Position numbers and translations under genes: made by a program. Source: Cytobacillus oceanisediminis (GTDB taxonomy: Bacteria; Bacillota; Bacilli; Bacillales; Cytobacillaceae). Taken from it: DNA of 64,000 nucleotides. Shown here piece by piece: positions 1 through 8,908 of the stretch (the stretch's first letter is position 1; each line of letters begins with the position of its first letter). The DNA lies in the NCBI RefSeq assembly GCF_007830235.1, contig NZ_VLKI01000007.1:87645-151644 (forward strand), written 5' to 3'. Below the pieces are notes generated by a model. That model was not told the origin of the DNA. It saw only the letters and a list, made by a program, of their open reading frames with translations, and did not search any database.

Positions 1-110
1 AGAATAACGACGAAAATGTTTAGGGCAAGAGGAAAACGGTAGTTAATCGAACAGAATAACGACGAAACTGGCCAGAAGCGGAAGGAATTAAATATGGTAG
101 TTAAAACAAG
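1..110. repeat. Short direct repeats at the left edge of the window
   Basis: The 15-mer AGAATAACGACGAAA is present at 1-15 and again at 53-67, and GGTAGTTAA at 38-46 and 96-104, so two imperfect units of roughly 52-58 bp lie side by side and probably continue leftward beyond the window. There is no coding potential. The rest of 110-520 shows no convincing gene, RNA or repeat; the only long open frame there (minus strand) has no family-like composition and no ribosome binding site. Confidence 0.5.
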
Positions 111-524
111 TTACAAAACTCCATTTGTTTTTACCAAGCTCCCAGCTATGCTTTCGTGGGAGATAGTCTATTCTGGGTGGACTCATCTTGAATAATTTCA
201 TATTTGAAGAAGCAGAGGACTTAATCCGTACCTGTAATAGTGAATTTGAATAAAAGCAAAGGTCAGCGGAATGCCTAGACAGAGGAGGAGTTTTTTCTGC
301 TTTGTTTGAACACATTTGACTTCCATGAATAATGGCAGGGTTCATCCCAAACTTACCATCTTCCTGCAGTACGCTTCAGCGCAAAAAATACGGATTTGGA
401 ATTATCAATTAATCCATTTAGCAGGCCTTTCGGTATAATATGCTTCCACAAATCGGTTCGCTAATGGGTTTAGATATAAGAACACATACTTCCCTTTGGA
501 AGGATAGGGCTCTTGTTAAAGTGA

Positions 525-761
525 ATGCGGCTGTTTTGCATTCTTTTAAAAAAGAGAGTCAGCATTGTAGACCATCACACTGCCGCCCAGCAATTTAAGA
601 AATTCGAAGAAAATGAAAAGGCTCAAGGCAGAGCATTAACAGGCGACTGGACCTGGCTTACTCCCCCAGTATCACCAGCTGCCACACGCATTTTCCACAA
701 GCAGTATAATAAAGAATGGAACAAGCCTAATTACTATTATCAAGTTAATCCATATTCATAA
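525..761 (+). CDS. Small protein of unknown function, start uncertain
   Basis: Open frame of 78 codons. The first about 14 residues look unconvincing and no Shine-Dalgarno precedes the ATG, but from residue 15 on the protein is polar and aromatic-rich ([13 protein letters not shown], then [10 protein letters not shown] and [12 protein letters not shown]), which does not look like random translation. A hairpin terminator follows its stop directly. I do not recognise the family. It may be a complete small protein with a non-standard start, or the 3' remnant of a larger gene whose 5' part has decayed, since no matching coding signal is visible in 110-520. No function is proposed. Confidence 0.4.
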   Translation: MRLFCILLKKRVSIVDHHTAAQQFKKFEENEKAQGRALTGDWTWLTPPVSPAATRIFHKQYNKEWNKPNYYYQVNPYS

Positions 762-762
762 A

Positions 763-801
763 AAAGCCGGCATCAATAAAGTAAGCGAAGATGCCAGCTT
801 T
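763..801. terminator. Bidirectional intrinsic terminator
   Basis: AAAGCCGGCATC (763-774) pairs with GATGCCAGCTTT (790-801). The A-run just before it gives a U-tract when read on the minus strand, so it fits as terminator of the 52-residue minus-strand gene, and it also closes the plus-strand ORF ending at 761. Confidence 0.7.
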
Positions 802-807
802 CCTTCC

Positions 808-966
808 TTACATTGGTTCTTCATTATTATTTGTTTTTCTCTCCGTATTCTCTGGAGCGACTTTTGAAAGTTGATCCATTGGCTCCATCATAGATTCGAG
901 AAGGCTGCCTTTTGTTTGTTTTGGTTCCTCATTATTTCTCGCTTGATTTGAATCAGGGTTATTCAC
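808..966 (-). CDS. Small acidic/polar protein, 52 aa, unknown function
   Basis: GTG start at 966 preceded by GAGGTGG four bases upstream, 52 codons, TAA stop. The product starts VNNPDSNQAR and continues with SLLESMMEPM and DQLSKVAPEN, ending NNNEEPM. It is rich in Asn, Glu and Met, with no membrane segment. A strong terminator follows directly, and the good ribosome binding site makes this a credible gene although it is very short. I do not recognise a named family. Its composition recalls small hydrophilic proteins common in sporeformers, but that is only an impression. Confidence 0.6.
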   Translation of the reverse strand: MNNPDSNQARNNEEPKQTKGSLLESMMEPMDQLSKVAPENTERKTNNNEEPM

Positions 967-1059
967 ACTTCCACCTCATTTCAGTAAATCATGCCCTTTT
1001 GATAGATTGAACAATATTCTATAAGAATATCCGGAGAAAAAGAACGCTGAACATTTTTC

Positions 1060-1806
1060 TCATCTGCTGTGAACTTTTCTGATATTCCATATAAGTGCAT
1101 CAACGCCGCCAGAATAATGAGCGATTGGGTTAGTATTTCTTAGGTTTATATTGAAAGGGGAAAGCAGTGAATTGGACTGTACTTCAAATTCCGCCTTTTG
1201 CAGCGGCCAGGGCAGATGATGAATTTCCCCGCAATAAATATTCGATGTTTTATCTCTGCTGTAGAGGCAATATCTTTCTGTCAGCCAGTGATCCAGGGTA
1301 CCTTCTTCAGGGGAAAATACATCTGAGATCGGCTTATACAAAGCTTTGAAAGAAATATGGCGGTTGTTTTCATTTCGTATGCTTTGAAAAGAAAAAGTTG
1401 TCCCCTTATGTTCAATCGATACGTTTGATGCATGATATGGCAGACGATACCAATGTCGTGCGATTTTTAAAGAAGCCCAGTTTTTCACATCAATAGATAA
1501 AAAGAATATTCCTGGCTTACCGTCATATTGTACATAGGTTCTGACATTTATTTCTGGGAAACTTCTCGTCAAAGGCAATTTTGGCAATGCGCGCGGATAA
1601 ATGCCATCCATTAAAAATGCGATATATCCTAACCATGCGTAACCTTGAAAAGTATCTAATCTTAAGGGGGAAGGAATCAAATTTCTTACAAGCTCGGGTT
1701 TTACAGGCCAGTGCATAAATAGGGAATTTCTCCATTTTTGCCTCATAATCCAGTTGTTAGAAGGGACGGGCCAAGGGCGGTGAGCGGCGTTATTTAGCAA
1801 GTGCAT
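1060..1806 (-). CDS. yqjF: YqjF-like DUF2071 family protein
   Basis: 248 aa, start ATG with AAGGAG nearby. The protein is recognisable as DUF2071 (YqjF of Bacillus subtilis is the reference member): N-terminal WRNSLFMHWPV, then the LIPSPLRLDTF segment, the GYAWLGYIAFLM stretch and a central NVRTYVQYDGKPGIFFLSID core. The length matches full-length family members. These proteins resemble the acetoacetate-decarboxylase-like fold, but no enzymatic activity is established to my knowledge. It is a monocistronic gene pointing away from yerD. Function unknown. Confidence 0.8.
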   Translation of the reverse strand: MHLLNNAAHRPWPVPSNNWIMRQKWRNSLFMHWPVKPELVRNLIPSPLRLDTFQGYAWLGYIAFLMDGIYPRALPKLPLTRSFPEINVRTYVQYDGKPGIFFLSIDVKNWASLKIARHWYRLPYHASNVSIEHKGTTFSFQSIRNENNRHISFKALYKPISDVFSPEEGTLDHWLTERYCLYSRDKTSNIYCGEIHHLPWPLQKAEFEVQSNSLLSPFNINLRNTNPIAHYSGGVDALIWNIRKVHSR

Positions 1807-2026
1807 TTTTAGACTCCTTATACGACAAACTTTCGCAACTAAATAAAAAAGATCCAGGTTAAATATTCTTCTACTCCTAGTATATTCTAAGGATCCTTAT
1901 CAATACTGAGAAACGAGTACAAGTTACCTAGTATAAACTGAAGTGAATTCCTATTTACAGGTTAAATTCCTATCCTATGGCAATAATGGAGTAAAAAAGA
2001 CTATTATAGGATCTGGTGAAATTTGC

Positions 2027-3454
2027 ATGTCTGATATTTTACAAATTATTATTTTAGCTATGATTTCATTATTATTTATCCTTTTTTTAATCTTGCTTTT
2101 TGGCTGGCGCTGGATTATGAAGCGGATTGTTAAGCAAGCTGGGAAAATTATATTTACTGACAGCTATCAGGAAAACTTAATTGAGATAATCCCTGGATTC
2201 CGCCATATGGGTGTACAAAATGCACTTGAAAATAACCTTCGTGCTGAAACGGGGGATATCCTGCATAGACCGTTTGGCTCTTCGAAAAAATGGCCTCATT
2301 TTGACCAAATTACCTTTATACCTGTTCAGACATCACCCTTTCCAATTGATGGTGATGAGGATGTGGATGTTAAGGTTACCATTGGCCCAAAAGCCAAAAA
2401 GCCAATGAAAATTAAAATCCCGCTTATGATCAGTGGAATGGCCTATGGCATAGCCCTAAGTGAACAAGTGAAAGTTGCGCTGGCTACAGCTGCCAAAAAT
2501 ACAGGAACTGCTATTAATTCAGGGGAAGGCGGGATTTTGCCTGAAGAACTCGAAAGTGCGGGAAAGTATATTTTGCAGTTTTCAAAAACCGAATGGGGGA
2601 AGGAAGAAGAGGTCATCAAACGTGCCGATATGATTGAGCTTAAGCTGGGCCAAGGTGCGATGCAAGGCATGGGCGGGAATATTTCGCCGGAGAATTTAAC
2701 TGGGCGGGCCAGGGAAATTATGGGCCTTAAAAATAATGAGGTCGCCCACATATTAGAGCATTATTTTGAAAATCAGACATTAAATGATTTGAAGGAACTG
2801 GTGGAAGAACTTCGAAAGCTGTCAGGCGGGGTGCCAATTGGGGCAAAAATAGGGGCAGGAGGAAAAATTGAAGAAGATATTGACAATCTGATTGAAATGG
2901 GAGTGGACTTCATTGCAGTAGATGGAGGACAGGCTGCCACACTTGGAGCCCCCCCTCTATTAGCTGACGACTTTGGAATCCCTACCTTGCATGCTGTTGT
3001 CAGGGCTGCAAGTCATCTGGAAAAAAGAAAAAAGAAGGGACAAATCAGTTTAATTGTTTCAGGTGGCCTTTTTACACCAGGCCATTTTTTAAAGGTTCTG
3101 GCGCTTGGTGCAGATGCTGTATACCTGGGTTCAGTTATGCTGTTTACTGCGTCTCATAAACACACATTGAATGCATTGCCATTTGAACCGCCAACTCAGG
3201 CCGTATGGAACCAGGGAAAATTCAAAGATACTTTTAAAATAGAAGATGGAGTTAAATCAGCAGAAAAATTTTTAACAGCGAGTACGGAGGAAATTAAAAT
3301 CGCCTTACGGGCGATGGGGAAAAAATCTCTTCAAGAGTTGTCCAAAAAAGATTTAGTTTCTTATGATGAGCTGACGGCAAAAATGATTGGAATTCCTTTC
3401 ACATTTGAACCCTGGGAAGATAAATTGAATAAAAGTGAAGAAGAAAAAAGTTAA
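2027..3454 (+). CDS. yerD: YerD-like FMN-binding glutamate synthase domain protein
   Basis: 475 aa from the ATG at 2027. An upstream in-frame GTG at 1943 has no ribosome binding site and adds 28 unlikely residues. An N-terminal membrane anchor (about residues 5-28) is followed by a domain like the FMN/synthase domain of the large glutamate synthase subunit: a SGMAYG motif, TAINSGEGG, ELKLGQGA, and the barrel motifs PIGAKIGAGG, DFIAVDGG and SGGLFTPGHF with GADAVYLGS. It lacks the amidotransferase domain and the Fe-S cysteines of true GltB, as in B. subtilis YerD. Probably a membrane-associated FMN oxidoreductase; the substrate is unknown. It ends in a hairpin shared with the convergent gerA gene. 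Confidence 0.85.
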   Translation: MSDILQIIILAMISLLFILFLILLFGWRWIMKRIVKQAGKIIFTDSYQENLIEIIPGFRHMGVQNALENNLRAETGDILHRPFGSSKKWPHFDQITFIPVQTSPFPIDGDEDVDVKVTIGPKAKKPMKIKIPLMISGMAYGIALSEQVKVALATAAKNTGTAINSGEGGILPEELESAGKYILQFSKTEWGKEEEVIKRADMIELKLGQGAMQGMGGNISPENLTGRAREIMGLKNNEVAHILEHYFENQTLNDLKELVEELRKLSGGVPIGAKIGAGGKIEEDIDNLIEMGVDFIAVDGGQAATLGAPPLLADDFGIPTLHAVVRAASHLEKRKKKGQISLIVSGGLFTPGHFLKVLALGADAVYLGSVMLFTASHKHTLNALPFEPPTQAVWNQGKFKDTFKIEDGVKSAEKFLTASTEEIKIALRAMGKKSLQELSKKDLVSYDELTAKMIGIPFTFEPWEDKLNKSEEEKS

Positions 3455-3479
3455 CCGGCAGTATTCAAAATCATAAAAC

Positions 3480-3501
3480 AGCCTGGCCTTTAAGCCAGGC
3501 T
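3480..3501. terminator. Convergent hairpin between yerD and gerA
   Basis: AGCCTGGC (3480-3487) pairs with GCCAGGCT (3494-3501), with TTATT after it. It lies between two convergent stop codons and can serve both strands. Confidence 0.65.
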
Positions 3502-4991
3502 TATTCATCGATATCTTTTTTTGCTTTTTTCGTCTTTTCCTGATGAAATCGATATGGATTTTGTGTTCTTAAGTATACGGGCCGAAGTGGACTAAATGGA
3601 AATCTGACAAAGGAATCCTTCAAGTCCCGGTACCTGGGCGGATAAAATGGCTGCAAAAAGGGCCTACCAAGAGATGTTAGCCTTACCATATGGGTTAATA
3701 ATAGGCATGAGCAAAATAGTACACCTACTAACCCCCAAAGATTTGCAAAAAATAAAAATGGGAATCTTAATAGCCGGATTGTATTGTTCATTTTATAGAC
3801 AGGTGTAGCAAATGCAGCAAGAGCTGCCAATGCAATGAAAATAAGAAGGACATTACTTGTTAGGCCAGCTTCAACGGATGCAGTCCCAATCACAATCCCT
3901 CCAACGATACCGATTGTCTGGCCCACCTTGGTTGGCAATCTTGCTCCAGCCTCCCTAAGAAGTTCAATAACCAATTCCAGCAATAAGGCTTCATAAAATG
4001 GCGGAAGTGGGATATGCTGTCTCGAGGACACAAGGGTTCCCATTAAATCAGAAGGAATCATTTCTTGATGGTAAGTAAGCGTTGCTACATAAATGGGTGT
4101 GATCTGGATGGAAAAGATTACAGCAAACGCTCGAAGGATCCTTACAAAAGATGCTACGATCCAATTTAGAAAATAATCTTCAAAGGAACTGAAAAATTCC
4201 GCAAAGGTTGTTGGTGTAATTAAGACATGGGGAGAACCATCTACAACAATAACAACTTTGCCCTCCGCCAGTACAGCTGCAGCTCTGTCCGGTCTTTCTG
4301 TATCCAATAATTGCGGAAAAGGAGATTTTGAGTTATCTGAGATGAGCTGGACAATATAGGAACTGTCTGTTATTTCATCAAAGTCAACATTCTCCAGACG
4401 CTCCTTTACCATGTTGACGTTATCCTCATTTGTTATGCCGGCGATATATATGACCGCTACTGGAGTTTTAGAAATACTGCCTACCGAATATTCTTCAATC
4501 GTAAGTTCCGAAATAGGCAGCCTTTTTCTGATTAAATTTAAATTTTGCCCGAATGATTCCACAAAAGCTTCTTTCGGCCCAATAACTGTATGTTCAACTT
4601 CTGCATGGCCCAATTCACGGACAAATTCTTTTTGGGCTGCTATGAAGGCAGCTTTTTTTTCTTCGTCGTCAACTAAAATCATGACGTAGCCATTTAGCAG
4701 CTTTTGTTCCGTACCGGAAAGGTCCTCGCATATCTGGATGTCTGCTGAAGGAAGAAGCTTCTTTAAGTCATCAAGTTTTGAAAATTCACCCAGCAGCAGC
4801 CCGGGGAGTATACTCTTGCTAATAATTTGCTGATCAGTAAGTGTAGTGAAAAAAATAAATGAAAAATTTGTGCCCGTTTTTTTATTGCAATAGGCAGACT
4901 TTTTAAAATCATTGGACTTGGAAAAAGAACGTTCCAAATCTTCAAGGTCAAAGTCATTAAAGGCTTTCTTCTTTTTTAACTCTTTTTTCAT
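3501..4991 (-). CDS. GerA-family spore germination protein (A-type subunit)
   Basis: 496 aa from the ATG at 4991, which has GGTGA seven bases upstream; an open frame runs to 5108 but its ATG has no ribosome binding site. The protein has the GerABKA layout: a soluble N-terminal half (ISKSILPGLL, then the DDEEKKAAFI and GPKEAFVES segment typical of the family), followed by about five membrane helices starting near PTTFAEFFSS, including the PTKVGQTIGIVGG motif. A-type subunits form germinant receptors in the inner spore membrane together with B and C subunits, but no gerB or gerC neighbour is visible. It may be an orphan or an SpoVAF-like paralogue. Strong evidence for a sporeformer. Confidence 0.88.
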   Translation of the reverse strand: MKKELKKKKAFNDFDLEDLERSFSKSNDFKKSAYCNKKTGTNFSFIFFTTLTDQQIISKSILPGLLLGEFSKLDDLKKLLPSADIQICEDLSGTEQKLLNGYVMILVDDEEKKAAFIAAQKEFVRELGHAEVEHTVIGPKEAFVESFGQNLNLIRKRLPISELTIEEYSVGSISKTPVAVIYIAGITNEDNVNMVKERLENVDFDEITDSSYIVQLISDNSKSPFPQLLDTERPDRAAAVLAEGKVVIVVDGSPHVLITPTTFAEFFSSFEDYFLNWIVASFVRILRAFAVIFSIQITPIYVATLTYHQEMIPSDLMGTLVSSRQHIPLPPFYEALLLELVIELLREAGARLPTKVGQTIGIVGGIVIGTASVEAGLTSNVLLIFIALAALAAFATPVYKMNNTIRLLRFPFLFFANLWGLVGVLFCSCLLLTHMVRLTSLGRPFLQPFYPPRYRDLKDSFVRFPFSPLRPVYLRTQNPYRFHQEKTKKAKKDIDE

Positions 4992-5118
4992 AAAGAAATC
5001 ACCGGTTAGTTTGGCATCATCCTTTATTGTTTCCGTTTTTGGAAGGAATATGAATGCATAGCGGAAAAAGGGAAAGATCATATTGGGCAGGGATATGAGG
5101 TCTTCCATTTAAGGCATT

Positions 5119-5150
5119 AAAAAAGCCTACCCATAAAGGATTAGGCTTAA
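5119..5150 (-). terminator. Intrinsic terminator of the tetR gene
   Basis: Inverted repeat AAGCCTA / TAGGCTT (arms 5123-5129 and 5142-5148). Read on the minus strand the hairpin is followed by TTTTTTAA, directly after the tetR stop. Confidence 0.7.
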
Positions 5151-5151
5151 A

Positions 5152-6051
5152 TTAAACTAGTTCTTCTTCTGTTTGATTAAAAAATGCAGCAGCAAGCTGG
5201 TCAAGTGTTTCAAATTCTTTTTCATCTAAAAAGGCAAGGCAGTTGCGGAGAGTTTGGAGAGCACTATCGATTAGAAACTTTCTTGGCTTTTTGGAATGTA
5301 GCAGCTCTTCCTGGATAAAGTCCAGTAGTTCAATGCAATGAGATTGTTCCTGCTGCCGAATTGATTTTTTCAGCGTGAATATGGTTTTGCAAAGATTGTG
5401 CTTAAATCCCTGGTCCCGATGCTTTAAATGATTAAAGCGATTGTCTATTAGTTCAGGTTTTAGCAGCTGTTCTCCTGCAGAGCTAACTTCTTTAACAACT
5501 TTTGAAATACGATCCACACTATACCGAATCACATGATTGATGCTTGATGGCTCTTCAAAGAATTTCGTACTGAATTTCACGTTATGATGAAGAATCCCGA
5601 GAAACATAACGGCACAATCGAGTAAATATGGTTTCTTTTCTTCTCCAAAGATTTCAATAAACCGCTGGAAAATCCAATGAACCATTCTTAATTGTCCTTC
5701 TTTTATAAACTGCATGAGTTCCGGATCGTGTGAAACAAGCACTTCCTCAAAAAGAGTGACCAAATTATTTGAGCGATTCATATTCATTTGAAACTCAACC
5801 TGCATAGTAAACACCTCTATGCTTGAAGGGTCCTTGCCTATTAGAAGCTGATTTCGCTCATATTCCATTTTTTTATGCAATGTTTTAAAAATGGAAATAA
5901 GCAGTTCATTTTTTGAGGAAAAATAGTTGTAAAAAGTTCCTTTCGATATTCCCGTGTATTCTAAAATATCCTGAATAGATGTAGCTTGGTAGCCTTTATC
6001 CAGAAATAATTGATGTGCTTTCTTAATTACAAGCTGTTTCCTGTCATTCAT
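5152..6051 (-). CDS. TetR/AcrR family transcriptional regulator
   Basis: 299 aa, long for the family (usually about 190-220). The N-terminal helix-turn-helix is clear: KKAHQLFLDKGY, ATSIQDILEYTGISKGTF and NYFSSKNELL, followed by a helical ligand-binding domain. The C-terminal extension of about 100 residues is helical and Leu-rich. It is divergent from the multidrug efflux gene at 6238, the standard arrangement for a TetR repressor that controls an exporter and itself. Residues of the effector pocket cannot be assigned from sequence, so the inducer is unknown. Confidence 0.88.
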   Translation of the reverse strand: MNDRKQLVIKKAHQLFLDKGYQATSIQDILEYTGISKGTFYNYFSSKNELLISIFKTLHKKMEYERNQLLIGKDPSSIEVFTMQVEFQMNMNRSNNLVTLFEEVLVSHDPELMQFIKEGQLRMVHWIFQRFIEIFGEEKKPYLLDCAVMFLGILHHNVKFSTKFFEEPSSINHVIRYSVDRISKVVKEVSSAGEQLLKPELIDNRFNHLKHRDQGFKHNLCKTIFTLKKSIRQQEQSHCIELLDFIQEELLHSKKPRKFLIDSALQTLRNCLAFLDEKEFETLDQLAAAFFNQTEEELV

Positions 6052-6121
6052 TCGTAATCACCTGTCATTTTATTTGAACTGTCGGTATAATCTTATAGTA
6101 CATTATTCTAATGAATTATAC

Positions 6122-6149
6122 AAACCCTCTATTTTACAAGGGTTTTTTT
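6122..6149 (+). terminator. Terminator-like hairpin in the tetR/efflux divergent region
   Basis: AAACCCT (6122-6128) pairs with AGGGTTT (6139-6145) and runs into a T-tract. It sits just upstream of the efflux promoter on the plus strand, where it could shield that promoter from upstream antisense transcription. Confidence 0.5.
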
Positions 6150-6150
6150 A

Positions 6151-6179
6151 TTGCAAAAATTGTACTCGTGGTATATTAT
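6151..6179 (+). promoter_or_regulatory. Probable sigma-A promoter of the efflux gene
   Basis: TTGCAA (6151-6156) and TATTAT (6174-6179) are separated by 17 bp. An imperfect inverted repeat TACTCGT / ACGAGAGTA overlaps and follows this promoter and is a candidate TetR operator. Confidence 0.45.
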
Positions 6180-6237
6180 ATGTTTGATGTGTAACGAGAG
6201 TATAAAAGAATGAACTGAGTGTACAGGAGGAAAAACA

Positions 6238-7761
6238 ATGGGTCATGCAATAAATAATAAAACAGATCGTCCCCCTTATGGGATACTGGCTGTTTTAATG
6301 ATAGGGGCTTTTATTGCCTTTTTAAATAATACATTACTAAATATCGCTTTGCCTTCGATAATGGCAGATTTAAAAATAGAAGCGGCAACTGTGCAGTGGC
6401 TGACCACAGGATTTATGCTTGTTAATGGTATTTTAATTCCTGCTACAGCTTTTTTAATTGAAAAATATACCGTCCGCAGACTATTCATTGTTGCGATGGG
6501 CCTTTTTACAGCTGGAACAATCATTGCGGGGGTCGCTCACGTATTTCCGATACTGCTGGCGGGAAGAATGCTGCAGGCTTCAGGTTCAGCCATCATGCTG
6601 CCTCTTTTGATGAATGTTATGCTGATCAGCTTTCCGGTAGAAAAACGCGGTGCAGCAATGGGTGTATTTGGCCTGATTTTAATGTTTGCTCCCGCTATTG
6701 GTCCAACTCTTTCAGGCTGGATTATTGAACATTATGACTGGAGAATGCTTTTCCATTTCCTTACGCCAATAGCAGGAGCTATTTTGCTGTTGGGGGCTGC
6801 TTTGTTAAAAGATAAAAAGGATAAAGTAAATATCCGGTTGGATATTTTTTCTCTTCTCCTTTCAAGTATTGGTTTCGGGGGGATTCTTTATGGATTCAGC
6901 TCTGCCGGCAACAAAGGATGGGATAGTCCCCATGTATACTTGACCATTATGATTGGTGTAATTTCTTTAGTATGGTTTATATTGAAGCAATCTAAAACCG
7001 ACCGCCCAATGCTGAACTTTGGCGTATACAAATATCCAATGTTCGCACTGTCTTCTGCCATTGCCATGACTGTAAATATGGCGCTGTTTTCGGGTATGAT
7101 TCTCATTCCGATTTATGTTCAAACCATCCGTGGCATTTCCCCATTGGATGCAGGATTGATGATGCTCCCTGGAGCACTAGTCATGGCGGTAATGTCTCCT
7201 ATAACAGGCAGACTTTTTGATAAGATTGGCGGCCGTATTTTAGCTGTTATCGGTTTAACGATCACTGTTGCAACCACATATGTTTTCAGCAGATTGACTT
7301 TGGAAACAACTTATACACAATTAATTATTCTAAATTCGATAAGAATGCTTGGCATGTCAATGGTGATGATGCCTGTATCAACAAATGGCTTAAACCAATT
7401 GCCAAGACATTTATATCCTCATGGTACAGCCATGAACAATACGTTAAATCAAGTTGCTGGTGCCATTGGAACTGCTTTATTAGTGACAGTGATGTCAACA
7501 AGAACAGAAACACATGCCGCCGAAATAGCCAAAGAAGGCGCGATGGCAAATGGAGGCGGTCAGCTGACTGAAGCTGCTATGTCTGAAATGCAGCAGCAAG
7601 TACTTATAAAAGCTATGCTCGAGGGAATTAATGATGCTTTCTTTGTAGCGACCTTTATAGCTGCAGTTGCCCTGGTTTTAGCATTCTTCATTAAACGCGC
7701 CAAACCTGCAGAAGAAGAAGTAAAGCAGGAAAAAATGGTTCAGAAGCTGGCACGGAATTAA
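6238..7761 (+). CDS. DHA2-family (EmrB/QacA) MFS drug efflux transporter
   Basis: 507 aa with about 14 membrane helices, the hallmark of the DHA2 drug:H+ antiporter family. Family motifs are visible: FLNNTLLNIALPSI in helix 1, TVQWLTTGFML, the loop GRMLQASGSA and, after helix 5, GPTLSGWI (antiporter motif C). It has a strong AGGAGG site nine bases before the ATG. The gene is divergent from a TetR regulator and ends in a classic terminator, so it forms its own unit. Closest known types are LmrB- and YhcA-like pumps of bacilli; the substrate cannot be told from sequence. Confidence 0.9.
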   Translation: MGHAINNKTDRPPYGILAVLMIGAFIAFLNNTLLNIALPSIMADLKIEAATVQWLTTGFMLVNGILIPATAFLIEKYTVRRLFIVAMGLFTAGTIIAGVAHVFPILLAGRMLQASGSAIMLPLLMNVMLISFPVEKRGAAMGVFGLILMFAPAIGPTLSGWIIEHYDWRMLFHFLTPIAGAILLLGAALLKDKKDKVNIRLDIFSLLLSSIGFGGILYGFSSAGNKGWDSPHVYLTIMIGVISLVWFILKQSKTDRPMLNFGVYKYPMFALSSAIAMTVNMALFSGMILIPIYVQTIRGISPLDAGLMMLPGALVMAVMSPITGRLFDKIGGRILAVIGLTITVATTYVFSRLTLETTYTQLIILNSIRMLGMSMVMMPVSTNGLNQLPRHLYPHGTAMNNTLNQVAGAIGTALLVTVMSTRTETHAAEIAKEGAMANGGGQLTEAAMSEMQQQVLIKAMLEGINDAFFVATFIAAVALVLAFFIKRAKPAEEEVKQEKMVQKLARN

Positions 7762-7767
7762 TAGGTT

Positions 7768-7797
7768 AGAGGAAATCGAATGATTTCCTCTTTTTTT
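7768..7797 (+). terminator. Intrinsic terminator of the efflux gene
   Basis: GAGGAAATC, loop GAAT, GATTTCCTC, followed by seven Ts. Confidence 0.85.
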
Positions 7798-7984
7798 ATT
7801 TTATATATTTGACATTGAAACTGAACTGGCTTCCCAAACGTCTAAATGAATTAAAAGGGGGGACTTCTATGGCTAGTCGCATGTTCGCTTTAGTTTTGGT
7901 GTTGTTCTCTTATTATTGATTATCCTTTCCATTTTGCTTTTAAAAGCTTCAAAGACATGGCGTATAGAATTGGAGGTTGATTAT

Positions 7985-8407
7985 GTGACAGTCAAAGGCT
8001 TGAACCATTTCCTATTTTCAGTTTCAGATTTGGAAAAGTCGATTCCGTTTTATCAGAATGTGTTTGATGCCAAGCTATTGGTTAAAGGAAGGACTACTGC
8101 TTATTTCGATTTAAATGGCATGTGGCTTGCATTGAATGAGGAACGTGATGTACCTCGGAATGAAATTGAGAAATCTTACACCCATATAGCTTTTACCATT
8201 GACGAGTCTAAGTATGAAGGAATATACGAAAAGCTTCGGAAGCTTCATGTTAACATTTTGCCAGGCCGGTACAGAGACGAGAAGGATAAGAAATCAATCT
8301 ATTTCACAGATCCGGATGGACACAAATTTGAATTCCATACTGGAACACTTCAGGACAGACTGGAATACTATCGATCTGAAAAGGGTCATATGGAGTTTTT
8401 GGAATGA
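7985..8407 (+). CDS. fosB: FosB metallothiol transferase (fosfomycin resistance)
   Basis: 140 aa from a GTG at 7985 with GGAGG eight bases upstream; the frame is open further upstream, but that part does not match the family. It is a VOC-fold enzyme very close to Bacillus FosB: LNHFLFSVSDLEKS, AKLLVKGRTTAYFD, SYTHIAFTI, HVNILPGR, KSIYFTDPDGHKFEFHTG. The metal ligands are visible as His in LNHF, His in YTHIAF and Glu in KFEFHTG. FosB adds bacillithiol (or cysteine) to fosfomycin and opens its epoxide, which implies a bacillithiol-making Bacillaceae host. A terminator follows. Confidence 0.93.
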   Translation: MTVKGLNHFLFSVSDLEKSIPFYQNVFDAKLLVKGRTTAYFDLNGMWLALNEERDVPRNEIEKSYTHIAFTIDESKYEGIYEKLRKLHVNILPGRYRDEKDKKSIYFTDPDGHKFEFHTGTLQDRLEYYRSEKGHMEFLE

Positions 8408-8415
8408 GAAACAAC

Positions 8416-8455
8416 AAAAGCCTTCAAATTGCGTGTTAACAATTGCAGGCTTTTT
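8416..8455 (+). terminator. Intrinsic terminator of fosB
   Basis: AAAAGCC-T-CAAATTG pairs with CAATTG-C-AGGCTTTTT; the T-tract follows the stem. Confidence 0.75.
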
Positions 8456-8456
8456 C

Positions 8457-8639
8457 TCATCTATTTTTTCCTGTTAATTTAATTGATTGATGTCCGCTAT
8501 GAGGGTGTGGGGAATATAAAATATGATCAAGATACAGAGCTTCCAGTTTTCTGTCGCTTAAACTAAACAAACTATGATTTTGCTGGAACTTGGATAGTGA
8601 TAGAAGCTTTTTGATGAGAGTTTCTCTGTTTAATGGCAT
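8457..8639 (-). CDS. Small basic protein, 60 aa, FbpA-like (tentative)
   Basis: The ATG at 8639 has a near-perfect AAGGAGGG site six bases upstream, so translation is very likely. The product begins MPLNRETLIKKLLSL and has SDRKLEALYLDHIL in the middle. This pattern of Arg-Glu-x-Leu-Ile-x-Lys-Leu-Leu followed by a Leu-Glu segment is reminiscent of the small Fur-regulated basic proteins (FbpA-like) of bacilli, but the match is weak and by eye only. No clear Fur box was identified upstream. It is monocistronic. Confidence 0.6.
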   Translation of the reverse strand: MPLNRETLIKKLLSLSKFQQNHSLFSLSDRKLEALYLDHILYSPHPHSGHQSIKLTGKNR

Positions 8640-8908
8640 TTTTTACCCTCCTTATAAGTGAGACTGTTCGAAGTTTTATTAAAATCATTATAATTCCTAT
8701 TTATCCGATTAGTCAAGTAGGAATTAAGTGGTTTTCAACAATTATTCAGGCTTAAATTCGTCAATTTTTCGAGGAATCGAAATTGATTTATTTAAGTTTC
8801 TACCTAAACAAATACACTTTTACTGGAAGATTGGTGAGATATTTACATGGGGAGGAAAATTTGACGTTTAAAATTGTATTTTTAAGCCCTCTAGCATTCT
8901 TTCTTCTA

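Noticed and set aside
88-345. Minus-strand ORF of 85 codons
   Set aside because: No ribosome binding site, no family-like composition, next to direct repeats; likely chance.
7869-7919. 16-codon ORF with a strong GGGGGG site before fosB; a hydrophobic stretch (FGVVLLLLIILSILLLK) continues in another frame up to the fosB start
   Set aside because: Could be a frameshifted single-helix small protein, but no family is recognised and the frames do not join; too weak to annotate.
8640-8760. Fur box upstream of the small basic protein
   Set aside because: Only a weak ATAATGATT-like match is present; not enough for a call.
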